Positions 1 to 8,803 of a stretch of 22,880 bases of DNA are shown here, one piece after another (within the stretch, counting starts at the first letter, position 1; every line of letters starts with the position of its first letter). A model generated the notes under the pieces. That model saw only the letters and a program-made list of their open reading frames with translations. It did not search any database and had not been told where the DNA came from. The stretch comes from Prevotella sp. UBA1378 (GTDB lineage: Bacteria; Bacteroidota; Bacteroidia; Bacteroidales; Bacteroidaceae): positions 27,046-49,925 of the forward strand of contig DBRC01000035.1 in assembly GCA_002305505.1 (NCBI GenBank). The letters run 5' to 3'. A program made the position numbers and the translations under genes.

Positions 1-19
1 CCTTATCCCGAACTCAGGT
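1..19 (+). repeat. Dispersed 19-bp motif, copy 1
   Basis: The sequence is CCTTATCCCGAACTCAGGT. It matches two other places in the window (15841-15859 on the same strand, 22820-22838 inverted) except for two central bases. It lies in the non-coding stretch before the xylanase gene and may continue to the left of the window. Its function is unknown. Confidence 0.6.
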
Positions 20-117
20 ATTAATAGTATTGGGGGATTCTTTGGGCAAAAACGCATAATGGAACGCAAAGTAAAGTAGTTGAAACATACAGAAAAGAGG
101 CTTTGGGGAAAAAATAC

Positions 118-125
118 TAACTTTG
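118..125 (+). promoter_or_regulatory. Bacteroidota -7 promoter box before the xylanase operon
   Basis: TAACTTTG matches the Bacteroidota housekeeping sigma -7 consensus TAnnTTTG and sits about 70 bases before the GH10 start codon. I see no good TTTG -33 box at the usual 19-21 base spacing, so the promoter may be weak or activator-dependent. Apart from this and the 19-bp motif at position 1, the first 194 bases show nothing recognisable. Confidence 0.45.
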
Positions 126-194
126 CCCTCATAACTGTTCACCCGATAAATAACAGAAAAATCAAGAGAAAGCTAATTTAAACAGACAACTGAC

Positions 195-2339
195 ATGAAA
201 CAGACGAAAAGAACGGCCATCGGCTTGCTGATGCTCGCTGCAGGCGGACTAACCGCGATGGCACAGGGGCTGAAAGAGGCCTACAAGGATTATTTTACGA
301 TTGGCGTGGCCGTGAACCAGCGCAACGTGCAGAACCCCGAACAAATGGCGCTCATACAGCGGGAGTTTAACAGCATAACGGCTGAAAACGACATGAAACC
401 GCAGCCTACAGAACCCGCAGAGGGCATCTTCGACTGGAAACGGGCCGACCGCATAGCCGACTTCTGCCGGAACAACGGTATCAAGCTGCGCGGTCATTGC
501 CTCGTGTGGCATAATCAGATTGGAGAATGGATGTATACCGACGACAAGGGCGAACAGGTTTCGAAAGAGGTGCTGCTGCAGCGCATGCGCAAGCATATAA
601 ATGCCGTTGTAAAGCGCTATCGCGACGTGGTGTATTGCTGGGATGTGGTAAACGAGGCCATCACCGACGATGCGAAAGCGGAGAACCCCTACCGCCAGTC
701 GAAGCTGTACCAGATTGCCGGCGACGACTTTATCCGTATGGCGTTCAGGTATGCCCGCGAGGCCGACCCGAAGGCGCTGCTTTTCTATAACGACTATAAC
801 GAGTGCGACTCGGTGAAGAGCCGGCGCATCTGCGAAATGGTGAGCCGGATGAAAGCCGACGGCGTACCCATTGACGGCATAGGCATGCAGGGACACTATA
901 ATATCTATGGGCCGACGGAGGCCGAAATCGACGCTGCATTGACGATGTATAAGGCTGTCGTGAAGCATGTGCATGTTACCGAGCTCGACATCCGCACCAA
1001 CCGCGAGATGGGCGGACAACTGCGCTTCAGCAGGGAGGGGGCGCCCGTCAGCGAACACGTAAAGAGCCTGCAGGAGCGCCAGTACGCTGCGGTGTTCCGC
1101 GCTTTCCGCAAGCACAGCGACGTTATCGGCAACGTGACCTTCTGGAACCTTTCCGACCGCGATTCGTGGCTGGGCGTGCAGAATCATCCGCTGCCCTTCG
1201 ACGAGCAGTACCGGCCCAAGCGGGTGTACGACGTCATCAGGGACATGACGCCGCCGGAGAGCATCGCCGTGGTTGCCGAAGAACCTAAGAGCAAGGCGAA
1301 AGAAGATTTCAAACCTTCAGAGCTCAATCAGCCCGGTCAGCAATACCCCATGGTAAATTCGGAAGGCTACGCCCGCTTCAAGGTCAACGCCCCCGAAGCC
1401 CGCTCGGTAGTGGTGAGCCTCGGACTGGGCGGCCGCGGGGGCACGCGCCTGCACAAGGCGGCCGACGGCACGTGGGAAGGCACCACGGAGGGGCCGATGG
1501 ACGAGGGCTTCCACTATTACCACCTGACCATCGACGGCGGCGTGTTCAACGACCCCGGCGCCAACAACTATTACGGCTCCTGCCGGTGGGAGAGCGGCAT
1601 CGAGATTCCCGCACACGACCGCGACTTCTATGCCTTGCGCAGCGACGTGGCCCATGGCCATGTGCAGCAGGTGCTCTTCCCGTCGGCCAGCACTGCCAGC
1701 GTGCGCCGTGCTTTCGTTTACACCCCGCCGATGTACGGCAAGGACAAGAAGCGGAAGTATCCCGTGCTCTACTTGCAGCACGGATGGGGCGAAGACGAGA
1801 CGGCATGGACCAGCCAGGGGCATGCCAACCGTATCATGGACAACCTGATAGCCGACGGCAAAATCGAACCGTTTATCATCGTGATGACCTACGGGATGAC
1901 CAACGACGTGAAGTTCGGCCGCATACGCGAGTTTACGGCCAAGGAGTTCGAGACGGTGCTCGTCGACGAGCTGATACCTTATATCGACACCCATTTCCAG
2001 ACCAAGGCGGGCAAGGAGCACCGTGCCATGGCCGGTTTGTCGATGGGCGGTTTCGAAACGAAGCTCATCACCCTGCGCCGCCCCGATACGTTCGGCTATT
2101 ACGGCCTGCTCAGCGGCGGCACCTATGAACCTGCCGACGTGAAGGACCCCAAGCAGGTGAGGCTCATCTTCCAGAGCTGCGGCAGCAAGGAGAACCCCGA
2201 CCGCATCAGACAGTCGGTGGAGGCCCTGAAGGCCGCCGGACTGAATGCCGTGGGCTATGTGTCGGAGGGCACGGCGCACGAGTTTCTTACGTGGCGGCGC
2301 AGCCTCTATCAAATGGCCCAATTGCTTTTTAGAAAATGA
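195..2339 (+). CDS. Secreted bifunctional GH10 endo-xylanase / CE1 (feruloyl or acetyl) esterase
   Basis: This 714-residue protein joins two enzymes. Residues 1-23 are a signal peptide ending near AMAQG. Residues about 25-352 are a GH10 endo-beta-1,4-xylanase with the acid/base glutamate in VVNEA (E154) and the nucleophile in VTELDI (E263). Residues about 375-480 look like the Ig-like CBM48/E-set domain that often precedes such esterases. Residues about 490-714 are a CE1 alpha/beta hydrolase with nucleophile S616 in GLSMGG and a late histidine H696. The layout is like Xyn10D-Fae1A of Prevotella ruminicola, so it probably cuts arabinoxylan chains and removes ferulate or acetate esters. The exact esterase substrate is inferred. 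The stop overlaps the start of the GH43 gene in ATGA, which points to translational coupling. Confidence 0.93.
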   Translation: MKQTKRTAIGLLMLAAGGLTAMAQGLKEAYKDYFTIGVAVNQRNVQNPEQMALIQREFNSITAENDMKPQPTEPAEGIFDWKRADRIADFCRNNGIKLRGHCLVWHNQIGEWMYTDDKGEQVSKEVLLQRMRKHINAVVKRYRDVVYCWDVVNEAITDDAKAENPYRQSKLYQIAGDDFIRMAFRYAREADPKALLFYNDYNECDSVKSRRICEMVSRMKADGVPIDGIGMQGHYNIYGPTEAEIDAALTMYKAVVKHVHVTELDIRTNREMGGQLRFSREGAPVSEHVKSLQERQYAAVFRAFRKHSDVIGNVTFWNLSDRDSWLGVQNHPLPFDEQYRPKRVYDVIRDMTPPESIAVVAEEPKSKAKEDFKPSELNQPGQQYPMVNSEGYARFKVNAPEARSVVVSLGLGGRGGTRLHKAADGTWEGTTEGPMDEGFHYYHLTIDGGVFNDPGANNYYGSCRWESGIEIPAHDRDFYALRSDVAHGHVQQVLFPSASTASVRRAFVYTPPMYGKDKKRKYPVLYLQHGWGEDETAWTSQGHANRIMDNLIADGKIEPFIIVMTYGMTNDVKFGRIREFTAKEFETVLVDELIPYIDTHFQTKAGKEHRAMAGLSMGGFETKLITLRRPDTFGYYGLLSGGTYEPADVKDPKQVRLIFQSCGSKENPDRIRQSVEALKAAGLNAVGYVSEGTAHEFLTWRRSLYQMAQLLFRK

Positions 2340-5056
2340 TGATGAAACAGCTTATCCTATTCTCGGCACTGGCCATGCCGCTCAGCGGCGTGGCGCAGAA
2401 CCCGTTCGTGCAGACCTGCTATACCAGCGACCCGGCGCCGCTGGTGCACGACGGAAGGATGTACGTATATACCGGGCATGACGAAGACGGGGCCGACTTC
2501 TTCTGGATGCAGGAGTGGCGGGTGTATTCCTCGCAGGACATGGTAAACTGGACCGACCACGGGTCGCCGCTGGCGCTGGAGAGCTTCGCGTGGGCCGACG
2601 ACCGCGCTTGGGCAGGGCAGTGTATCGAGCGCGACGGTAAGTTCTACTGGTACATCTGTGCCCACTCGAAGGTTTCGGGCGGGATGGCTATCGGCGTGGC
2701 CGTGGGCGATTCGCCTGCGGGCCCTTTCCGCGATGCCATCGGGAAACCTTTGTTCGAGAACGGGTCGTGGGACCATATCGACCCCACGGTGTTCATCGAC
2801 ACCGACGGGCAGGCATGGCTCTTCTGGGGCAATCCGCGCGTGTATTACCTGAAGCTGAACCGCGACATGGTGTCGTACGAGGGCGGACTGGGCATGATAC
2901 CCATGACGGAGGAGGCTTTCGGCTCGCCGCTGCATGGCGAGCGGCAGAAGGACAGGCAGTACAAGGACAGCTACGTGGAAGGCCCGTGGCTGGCGAAGCG
3001 CGGCTCTACCTACCAGCTGCTCTATGCTGCCGGCGGCGTGCCCGAACACATCTCTTACAGTACGGCGCCCTCGCCCACGGGGCCGTGGAAGTATGCCGGA
3101 AAGATAATGCCGCTCAGCGATACCGGCTCCTTTACCAACCACTGCGGCGTGGCCGACTATAAGGGCAACAGCTATTTCTTCTACCATACGGGGAAACTGC
3201 CCGGAGGCGGAGGCTTCGGCCGCAGCGTGGCCGTGGAGCAGTTCGAGTACAATGCCGACGGATCGTTCCCGGAGATACTGCCCACCGCCGCCGGCGTGAA
3301 GCCCGTGGGTACGCTCTGTCCTTACCGGCGTGTGGAGGCCGAGACGATGGCTTTCTCGCGCGGCGTGAAAACGGCGCAAAACGCAGCGACGGGCGTTTAT
3401 GTGTCGGACATCCACAACGGCGACTACATCAAGCTGCAAGCGGTGGATTTCGGGAACAAGTGTCCCCGCACATTCACGGCCCGCGTGGCGAGCGGTCTGA
3501 GGGGTGGTGCCGTCGAGGTGCGCCTCGACAGTCTGGGCGGCCGCCTGCTTGCTGTGCTGCAGGTGCCGGCTACGGGGGGGTGGGAGCAGTGGCAGACGCT
3601 CACGGCCGACCTGGCATCGCCTGCCGCCGGCGTGCACGACCTCTATCTCTGCTTTGCCGGGCGCAAGGGGCCTAAGCTGTTCAACTTCGACTGGTGGGAG
3701 ATGCGCAGCTTGGAACAATGCAACATGCCGCTCTTCCAGACGAAGTTTACGGCCGACCCGTCGCCGCTGGTGGTGGGCGACACGCTCTTCCTGTACGTGT
3801 CGCATGATGCCTCGCCCGAAGACATTGCCGACCCCGGGGAGAAAAGCTCGGCGGGATTCTTCATGTACGACTGGCTGCTTTGGTCGACTACCGACATGGT
3901 GAACTGGACGGAGCACGGCGCCGTGGCCTCGCTGAAAGACTTTTCCTGGCGTAGCCGTAACAACGGCGCATGGGCCATACAGTGTGTGGAACGTGGGGGA
4001 AAGTACTATCTTTACGCTCCTTTGCATGGTCACGGCATCGGCGTACTGGTGGCCGACTCGCCCTACGGACCCTTCAGCGACCCCTTGGGCAAGCCCCTCG
4101 TGTGGCAGAAGGAACACTGGGAGGATATCGACCCCACGGTGTATACCGACGGCGACGGACAGACCTATATGTACTGGGGCAACCCCAATGTATACTATGC
4201 CCGGCTCAATGAAGATATGGTGTCGCTGAAGGACAGCATCGTGCGACTGCCTTACCGCATAGAACACTATCAGGAAGGGCCGTGGTTCTACAAGCGCGGC
4301 GGCCGCTATTACCTCGGCTATGCCACCACCTGCTGCCCCGAGGCACTGGGATACGCCATGAGCGACAGCCCTACCGGCCCGTGGGAGAGTAAGGGGTATA
4401 TCATGCGCCCTACCAGTCGCGACCGAGGCAACCATCCCGGAATAACCGACTATAAAGGGCGTTCTTACATCTTCGGGCAGAATTACGACCTGATGCACCT
4501 CGATACCTTCGAGCACCACGAACGCCGCTCGGTATCGGCTACCGAAATAACGTACAACCCCGACGGCACGATTGCCGAGGTGCCCTACTGGCTCGACCAG
4601 TCGCCGGTGGAGCAGTTGCAATGGCTCGACCCTTACCGGCGCGTGGAGGCCGAGACTATGGCGTGGGGCTACGGTCTGAAGACGGCGAAGATGGGTATCC
4701 CGAATACGGGTGACGTGAACGAGATGCCGGCGTCGACCGGACGCAGGAACATGTACGTTACGGATATCGGCAGTGGTGAATATATCCGCCTGCGGGGTGT
4801 CGACTTCGGCAGCGGGGCCAGGCAGTGGACCGTTGCGGCGGCCGCCACGGGGAGCTGCAGCGTAGTGCTCCGCCTCGATGCCGCCGACGGCCCCGTCATA
4901 GGCACTGCGGAGATAAAGCCTACCGGCTCAGCCGACAGCTACCGGCGCTTTACGGCCAGGGTAAGGAAAGCCTCCGGCGTGCACGACCTTTACCTCTGCT
5001 TCGAGGGCGTGCAGGGCGGCGACGTACGTCTCGACTGGTGGCAGTTCAGGCGGTGA
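2336..5056 (+). CDS. Secreted tandem GH43-CBM6-GH43-CBM6 glycosidase
   Basis: This 906-residue protein has a signal peptide (about 1-20) and an internally duplicated architecture. GH43 domain A spans about 25-330, CBM6-like A about 331-457, GH43 domain B about 465-765 and CBM6-like B about 767-906. Each GH43 copy keeps the three expected acidic residues: base D32 and D474 (in DP(A/S)PLV), pKa modulator D149 and D599 (in IDPTV), and acid E215 and E647 (in EGPW). Both CBM units start with RRVEAETMA and end with a VHDLYLCF...DWW pattern. GH43 enzymes are usually beta-xylosidases, arabinofuranosidases or arabinanases, and the CBM6 units suggest binding to xylan. The two sites may differ in specificity. 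Three ATG codons stand in a row, and the first overlaps the stop of the xylanase gene. Confidence 0.92.
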   Translation: MMMKQLILFSALAMPLSGVAQNPFVQTCYTSDPAPLVHDGRMYVYTGHDEDGADFFWMQEWRVYSSQDMVNWTDHGSPLALESFAWADDRAWAGQCIERDGKFYWYICAHSKVSGGMAIGVAVGDSPAGPFRDAIGKPLFENGSWDHIDPTVFIDTDGQAWLFWGNPRVYYLKLNRDMVSYEGGLGMIPMTEEAFGSPLHGERQKDRQYKDSYVEGPWLAKRGSTYQLLYAAGGVPEHISYSTAPSPTGPWKYAGKIMPLSDTGSFTNHCGVADYKGNSYFFYHTGKLPGGGGFGRSVAVEQFEYNADGSFPEILPTAAGVKPVGTLCPYRRVEAETMAFSRGVKTAQNAATGVYVSDIHNGDYIKLQAVDFGNKCPRTFTARVASGLRGGAVEVRLDSLGGRLLAVLQVPATGGWEQWQTLTADLASPAAGVHDLYLCFAGRKGPKLFNFDWWEMRSLEQCNMPLFQTKFTADPSPLVVGDTLFLYVSHDASPEDIADPGEKSSAGFFMYDWLLWSTTDMVNWTEHGAVASLKDFSWRSRNNGAWAIQCVERGGKYYLYAPLHGHGIGVLVADSPYGPFSDPLGKPLVWQKEHWEDIDPTVYTDGDGQTYMYWGNPNVYYARLNEDMVSLKDSIVRLPYRIEHYQEGPWFYKRGGRYYLGYATTCCPEALGYAMSDSPTGPWESKGYIMRPTSRDRGNHPGITDYKGRSYIFGQNYDLMHLDTFEHHERRSVSATEITYNPDGTIAEVPYWLDQSPVEQLQWLDPYRRVEAETMAWGYGLKTAKMGIPNTGDVNEMPASTGRRNMYVTDIGSGEYIRLRGVDFGSGARQWTVAAAATGSCSVVLRLDAADGPVIGTAEIKPTGSADSYRRFTARVRKASGVHDLYLCFEGVQGGDVRLDWWQFRR

Positions 5057-5103
5057 TACCGCTCAGCGAACTGCCGTGAAATATTAAAGAACATGAACTT
5101 AAA

Positions 5104-7077
5104 ATGAAAATAACACTTCTTTCTTTTCTTTTGTCTGCAGCGATTGGGGCACAAGCACAGCTTGCACCGCTCCACGTCGACGGACGCTACATAAAGGACG
5201 ATGCAGGGAATGTCGTCAACCTGCATGGCTTTGCACAAACCTACAGTCCGTGGTTCAACGAGCAGGGACGAGTATGGACCAACTACAACGTAGCCGCTTG
5301 CCTGAAATACAACAAAGGACTGATAGACGGCATCCTTGCCGCCGGGTGGAAGATGGATTTTGTGCGCTTGCACATGGACCCTTATTGGAGTAACATTCCC
5401 GGCCAGCAAACCACTGGCGAGAACGATATCTCGGCGTTCGACATGAACCGTTTCAAGAAGTATCTCGACGAGGTGTTCGTGCCGATGGCCGAATATGCCA
5501 TCGGGAAGGGAATGTATGTCGTGATGCGCCCGCCGGGGGTATGCCCGGAGAACATCGCCGTGGGCGATGCTTACCAGCAGTACCTACTGCAGGTGTGGGG
5601 CTATGTGAGCCGGCATCCTAAGCTGAAGGACAATCCAGGCATTCTGTTCGAACTGGCCAACGAGCCGGTGAACATCCTGGACGCCTCGGGGCAGCGCGCA
5701 GGGACGGAGGAACTGACGGCCTTCCTGCAGCCCGTCGTCGACACGATGCGCACGCACTGCCGGAACATCCTGCTCATTCCCGGACTCGGATGGCAGTCGC
5801 AGTATGCCGGATTCGTGGAGCATCCTGTGGCAGGCACGAACATCGCCTATGCCGTGCATTGCTATCCCGGATGGTATAACGGGGGGCATGGCGATGATAA
5901 TGTCATCGTAAACTATGCCGATTTCAAAAAAGGATGGGACGAGCAGATAACACCCATCACCAACATGGCTCCCGTCATCGTTACGGAAATGGACTGGGCA
6001 CCGGGAAAGTACAAGGCTTCTTGGGGCAAGTCGTATACGGGTGTTGCAGGCGGTGAAGGATTCGGGGCAAACTTTAAAAAGCTGGCCGACGAATGCGGCA
6101 ATGTAGGCTGGCTGCTCTTCACAGGGCCGGAGCTGTTGGCACAGTTCAAGGACGAACAGCCTGCCAGCGGTGTATATACCTTCTTGAACGATCCCGAAGC
6201 CTGCCCGTGGCCATGTTACCACTGGTTTCAGGAGTACGCCCGGCAGCGCGAATCGGAGGATGCACGCAGGGTGACGGCCGTAGAACTGGCTACCAGTTCG
6301 TACACGCTGCTTCCCGGTACGCTGAAAGCCTTGTGCCTCATGGCCACTTTTGCCGACGGCCGTCAGATGAATGTGGCCGGCGATGCCGTATATACTGTCT
6401 CCGATGGGGAGGTAGTAAGTGTGCGCGGGGGCAATCTGTGCGCGCTACGGGAAGGTGCTGCCGATATAGGTATCGCCTATACCACACCGCAAGGCGCGGT
6501 GCACCGTTTCCACGTATCGGCGAAGGTTACCATGTTCCCGCTGACGGCCGACGGCTTTAATCCGGGCATCTGGGAACAGGGGGCGTTCGATGAGGCGACC
6601 GGAACGCTCCGCACGGGCCGGTGGGGTTTCGGCGGCTGGAAGTATACGGGTGGTCTTGACCTTTCTGCTTACCGCTATCTGGTGGTGGAGCTGAACCGCA
6701 GGCAGTCGTGCGCTGCCTCTTTCCGCCTGTTCGACGAACCCAGCTATTGGTCGGACCCATGCATGAAAGACTTTGGGACGAGTACCCGACTGGTAGTCGA
6801 CCTTCAGGATATGCGTAAGAATAAAAGTGGCGGGAAATGCGATCCCTCCCATCTGTATATCATCGGGTTCTGGACAAACGGGAGCGGTGATGTAAGTATC
6901 AAGGACGTGTTTGTCAGCGACGACGGCACGACCCCCTCGGCCATCCTTGTGCCCGTGTCGGCGGATGCTCCGTTACCCGTGTACAATTTACAGGGCGTCA
7001 GGGTGGGCACGTCCGATTGTATGGGCGGTATGCCCCGCGGCGTTTACATCGCCGGGGGCAGGAAAATCGTTAAATGA
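5104..7077 (+). CDS. Secreted multidomain GH5 glycoside hydrolase with CBM-like domain and C-terminal tail
   Basis: This protein has 657 residues. A signal peptide (1-18) is followed by a GH5 (cellulase-superfamily) barrel at about 20-385, with the acid/base E187 in LFELANEPV and the nucleophile E295 in VIVTEMDW. Residues about 387-475 look like a bacterial Ig-like (Big_2) linker domain. Residues about 478-608 form a beta-sandwich-like region rich in Trp and Tyr, probably carbohydrate-binding. The last 33 residues (VYNLQGVRV...GVYIAGGRKIVK) are the short tail common on secreted Prevotella proteins. I cannot assign the GH5 subfamily, so the substrate (beta-glucan, xylan or mannan) is open. It lies 47 bases after the GH43 gene with no terminator between, so it is likely in the same operon. 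Confidence 0.88.
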   Translation: MKITLLSFLLSAAIGAQAQLAPLHVDGRYIKDDAGNVVNLHGFAQTYSPWFNEQGRVWTNYNVAACLKYNKGLIDGILAAGWKMDFVRLHMDPYWSNIPGQQTTGENDISAFDMNRFKKYLDEVFVPMAEYAIGKGMYVVMRPPGVCPENIAVGDAYQQYLLQVWGYVSRHPKLKDNPGILFELANEPVNILDASGQRAGTEELTAFLQPVVDTMRTHCRNILLIPGLGWQSQYAGFVEHPVAGTNIAYAVHCYPGWYNGGHGDDNVIVNYADFKKGWDEQITPITNMAPVIVTEMDWAPGKYKASWGKSYTGVAGGEGFGANFKKLADECGNVGWLLFTGPELLAQFKDEQPASGVYTFLNDPEACPWPCYHWFQEYARQRESEDARRVTAVELATSSYTLLPGTLKALCLMATFADGRQMNVAGDAVYTVSDGEVVSVRGGNLCALREGAADIGIAYTTPQGAVHRFHVSAKVTMFPLTADGFNPGIWEQGAFDEATGTLRTGRWGFGGWKYTGGLDLSAYRYLVVELNRRQSCAASFRLFDEPSYWSDPCMKDFGTSTRLVVDLQDMRKNKSGGKCDPSHLYIIGFWTNGSGDVSIKDVFVSDDGTTPSAILVPVSADAPLPVYNLQGVRVGTSDCMGGMPRGVYIAGGRKIVK

Positions 7078-7089
7078 CCAATGCTACCC

Positions 7090-7128
7090 GGAGGGCAGGG
7101 GCAGCTTTATTTGCTGTTCCCGCTCTCC
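7090..7128. terminator. Bidirectional terminator hairpin between convergent genes
   Basis: The arms at 7090-7105 and 7113-7128 form a 16-pair stem with one mismatch and three G-T pairs around a TTTATTT loop. It lies between the GH5 stop and the GH28 stop and overlaps the last codons of the GH28 gene, so it could end transcripts from both sides. The T-run after it is weak. Confidence 0.5.
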
Positions 7129-8549
7129 GCTTTATTCTCTATCAGCCTCACGTCCGTCAGCGTCAGCCGGGCAGTGTTCCTGTTGATGTCCTCACCTGTT
7201 TTATTATATACAAAGGTGGAATTGTCGATGTGGATGTCGCTGACGCAGTCGAGCCCTTCGATTCCCGCAGCACTGATGGCGGTCTTCGCTCCCCGGCATG
7301 TAACATTCGAGATGTGGATGTCTTGGAAGTGGGGAGTAAGTTTTTTCTGTTCCTCCGTAAATGCCGGTGCCGGCATTCCGTCGCTGCCGGCGGGGCGGTT
7401 CACGTAGTCGCACTGGAACCCGATGGCCTCGTTGGCGATGTCGGTCATCACGATGTCGCTGATATAGATTTTCTCCGTCCGTCCGCCACGCCCGATGCCG
7501 CTTTTGAAACGCAGTCCGATGTCGGTCCCTGCAAACCGGTTGTTGCGCACCACGATGCGGCGCATGCCCCCGATGCTTTCGCTCCCTATCACGAAACCCC
7601 CGTGTGCACGGTATACCGTATTGTTTTCTATCAGTATATCCTCGCACCCCCACGGGCTGCCTTTCTTCTCCTTCCCGCTTTTCATGCAAAGGCCGTCGTC
7701 ACCGGCGTCCACCGTCGAATTGACGATAAGGGCCCGGTGGCAGTCCGACAGGTCGATGGCATCGCCGTTCTGTGCGTTCCATGGGCAGCGCACCGTGATT
7801 CCGTCGATGATGATGTTCGTGCTGTTGCACGGGTGCACGTGGAAGCGTGGTGAGTTCTGTACCGTTACGCCTTGAATCAGTATGTTCTGGCAGTTGGTGA
7901 AGCGTATCAGGTCGGCCCTGTATTTCTCTTGTTCCTCGGGCGTTCCGGCGATATTTGGGTAGCCTGCAGCCGAGTTCCATGGATACCACAGCTGTCCGCC
8001 GTTGGTTTCCACTCCCCCCACGTTTTCCTTAAAGGCTTTCCACTCCACGTCGCTCACCTTACTGCGCTTCACCGGCCGCCATTGCTGTCCGTTGCCGTCG
8101 ATGATACCTTCGCCCGTAATGGCGATGTTCTTGCGGTTAGAGGCGCGGATGGCGGGATCGCACCTTGTCGACTTTCCCTCCTTGTCGAGAAACAGCCGTT
8201 TGTCGGGCGAGAAATAGAGGATAGCGTTTTTCTCCAAGTGCAGGTCGATGTTGTCTTTCAGTTGTATGGGGCCGCTCAGCCATACTCCCATCGGCACGAT
8301 GAGCCGTCCTCCTCCCATCTTCGTCAGTTGACTGATGGCCTTGCTGAATGCCTCCGTGTTCAGTGTCACGCCGTCGCCCACGCCGCCGCAGTCCTTTATG
8401 TTCACCGTGTTTGCGGGGATTACGGGCGGTGTTGCCTGCACCATTTGTACGGGTAGGTTTTGGTAATACTTGCTGTAGTCGTTCGCGGTTGCCGGAGCAG
8501 TAGCTGCGAGCAGGAGCACCGTGAGTGCCGATTTCAATAGTCTTCTCAT
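7107..8549 (-). CDS. Secreted GH28 polygalacturonase-family pectinase
   Basis: This 480-residue right-handed beta-helix enzyme hydrolyses galacturonic acid linkages in pectin or rhamnogalacturonan. GH28 landmarks are clear: NGDAIDL (D263, in place of NTD), GDDG (D284 and D285), HGG (H316) and RFK (R347, K349). I chose the start at 8549 because it gives a clean signal peptide (MRRLLKSALTVLLL...ATA). An upstream in-frame start at 8591 would add 14 poorly hydrophobic residues and overlap the promoter box at 8589-8596. The gene converges on the GH5 gene and is read divergently from the lipoprotein GH5. The family fits exo-acting Bacteroidota enzymes, but endo versus exo action cannot be told here. 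Confidence 0.92.
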   Translation of the reverse strand: MRRLLKSALTVLLLAATAPATANDYSKYYQNLPVQMVQATPPVIPANTVNIKDCGGVGDGVTLNTEAFSKAISQLTKMGGGRLIVPMGVWLSGPIQLKDNIDLHLEKNAILYFSPDKRLFLDKEGKSTRCDPAIRASNRKNIAITGEGIIDGNGQQWRPVKRSKVSDVEWKAFKENVGGVETNGGQLWYPWNSAAGYPNIAGTPEEQEKYRADLIRFTNCQNILIQGVTVQNSPRFHVHPCNSTNIIIDGITVRCPWNAQNGDAIDLSDCHRALIVNSTVDAGDDGLCMKSGKEKKGSPWGCEDILIENNTVYRAHGGFVIGSESIGGMRRIVVRNNRFAGTDIGLRFKSGIGRGGRTEKIYISDIVMTDIANEAIGFQCDYVNRPAGSDGMPAPAFTEEQKKLTPHFQDIHISNVTCRGAKTAISAAGIEGLDCVSDIHIDNSTFVYNKTGEDINRNTARLTLTDVRLIENKAESGNSK

Positions 8550-8588
8550 GTTGTCGATTTGTTTTGTAGCGTTAAAAATACTTTTCCG

Positions 8589-8619
8589 CAAATTTACGCT
8601 AAATCACTAAGACGGCAAA
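8589..8619 (-). promoter_or_regulatory. Promoter of the GH28 gene
   Basis: On the minus strand TAAATTTG (8589-8596) matches the Bacteroidota -7 box. TTTG at 8616-8619 is a -33 box, separated from it by 19 bases. Both spacing and sequence fit the family consensus. Transcription would start near 8582, which supports the GH28 start codon at 8549. Confidence 0.65.
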
Positions 8620-8734
8620 ATAGAGAGCCCGTTTTTTAGTTTTTTTGTTATATTTCCTATGATGATGGCTTGTACTGATATAGGTATAACTAATATTTCT
8701 TCATGTATCTGGCATGAAATTCAGGAATTTCATT

Positions 8735-8742
8735 TAAATTTG
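8735..8742 (+). promoter_or_regulatory. -7 promoter box before the lipoprotein GH5 gene
   Basis: TAAATTTG matches TAnnTTTG and lies 61 bases before the chosen ATG at 8804. No clear -33 box is visible. The 8620-8734 stretch between the two divergent promoters is AT-rich and shows no gene. Confidence 0.5.
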
Positions 8743-8803
8743 CATCCATATCCGGTTTTTCGGATGATAAGGTTTGAATATTAGGCTTATAAAAAATAAT
8801 AGG

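Noticed and set aside
1317..2321. 334-codon frame on the - strand
   Set aside because: It is antisense to the esterase half of the GH10-CE1 gene and is rich in Ala/His/Val typical of reverse-frame artefacts.
2357..4621. 754-codon frame on the - strand
   Set aside because: It is antisense to the double GH43 gene and has no recognisable motifs or signal.
7074..7853. 259-codon frame on the + strand
   Set aside because: It is antisense to the GH28 gene, whose catalytic motifs are intact.
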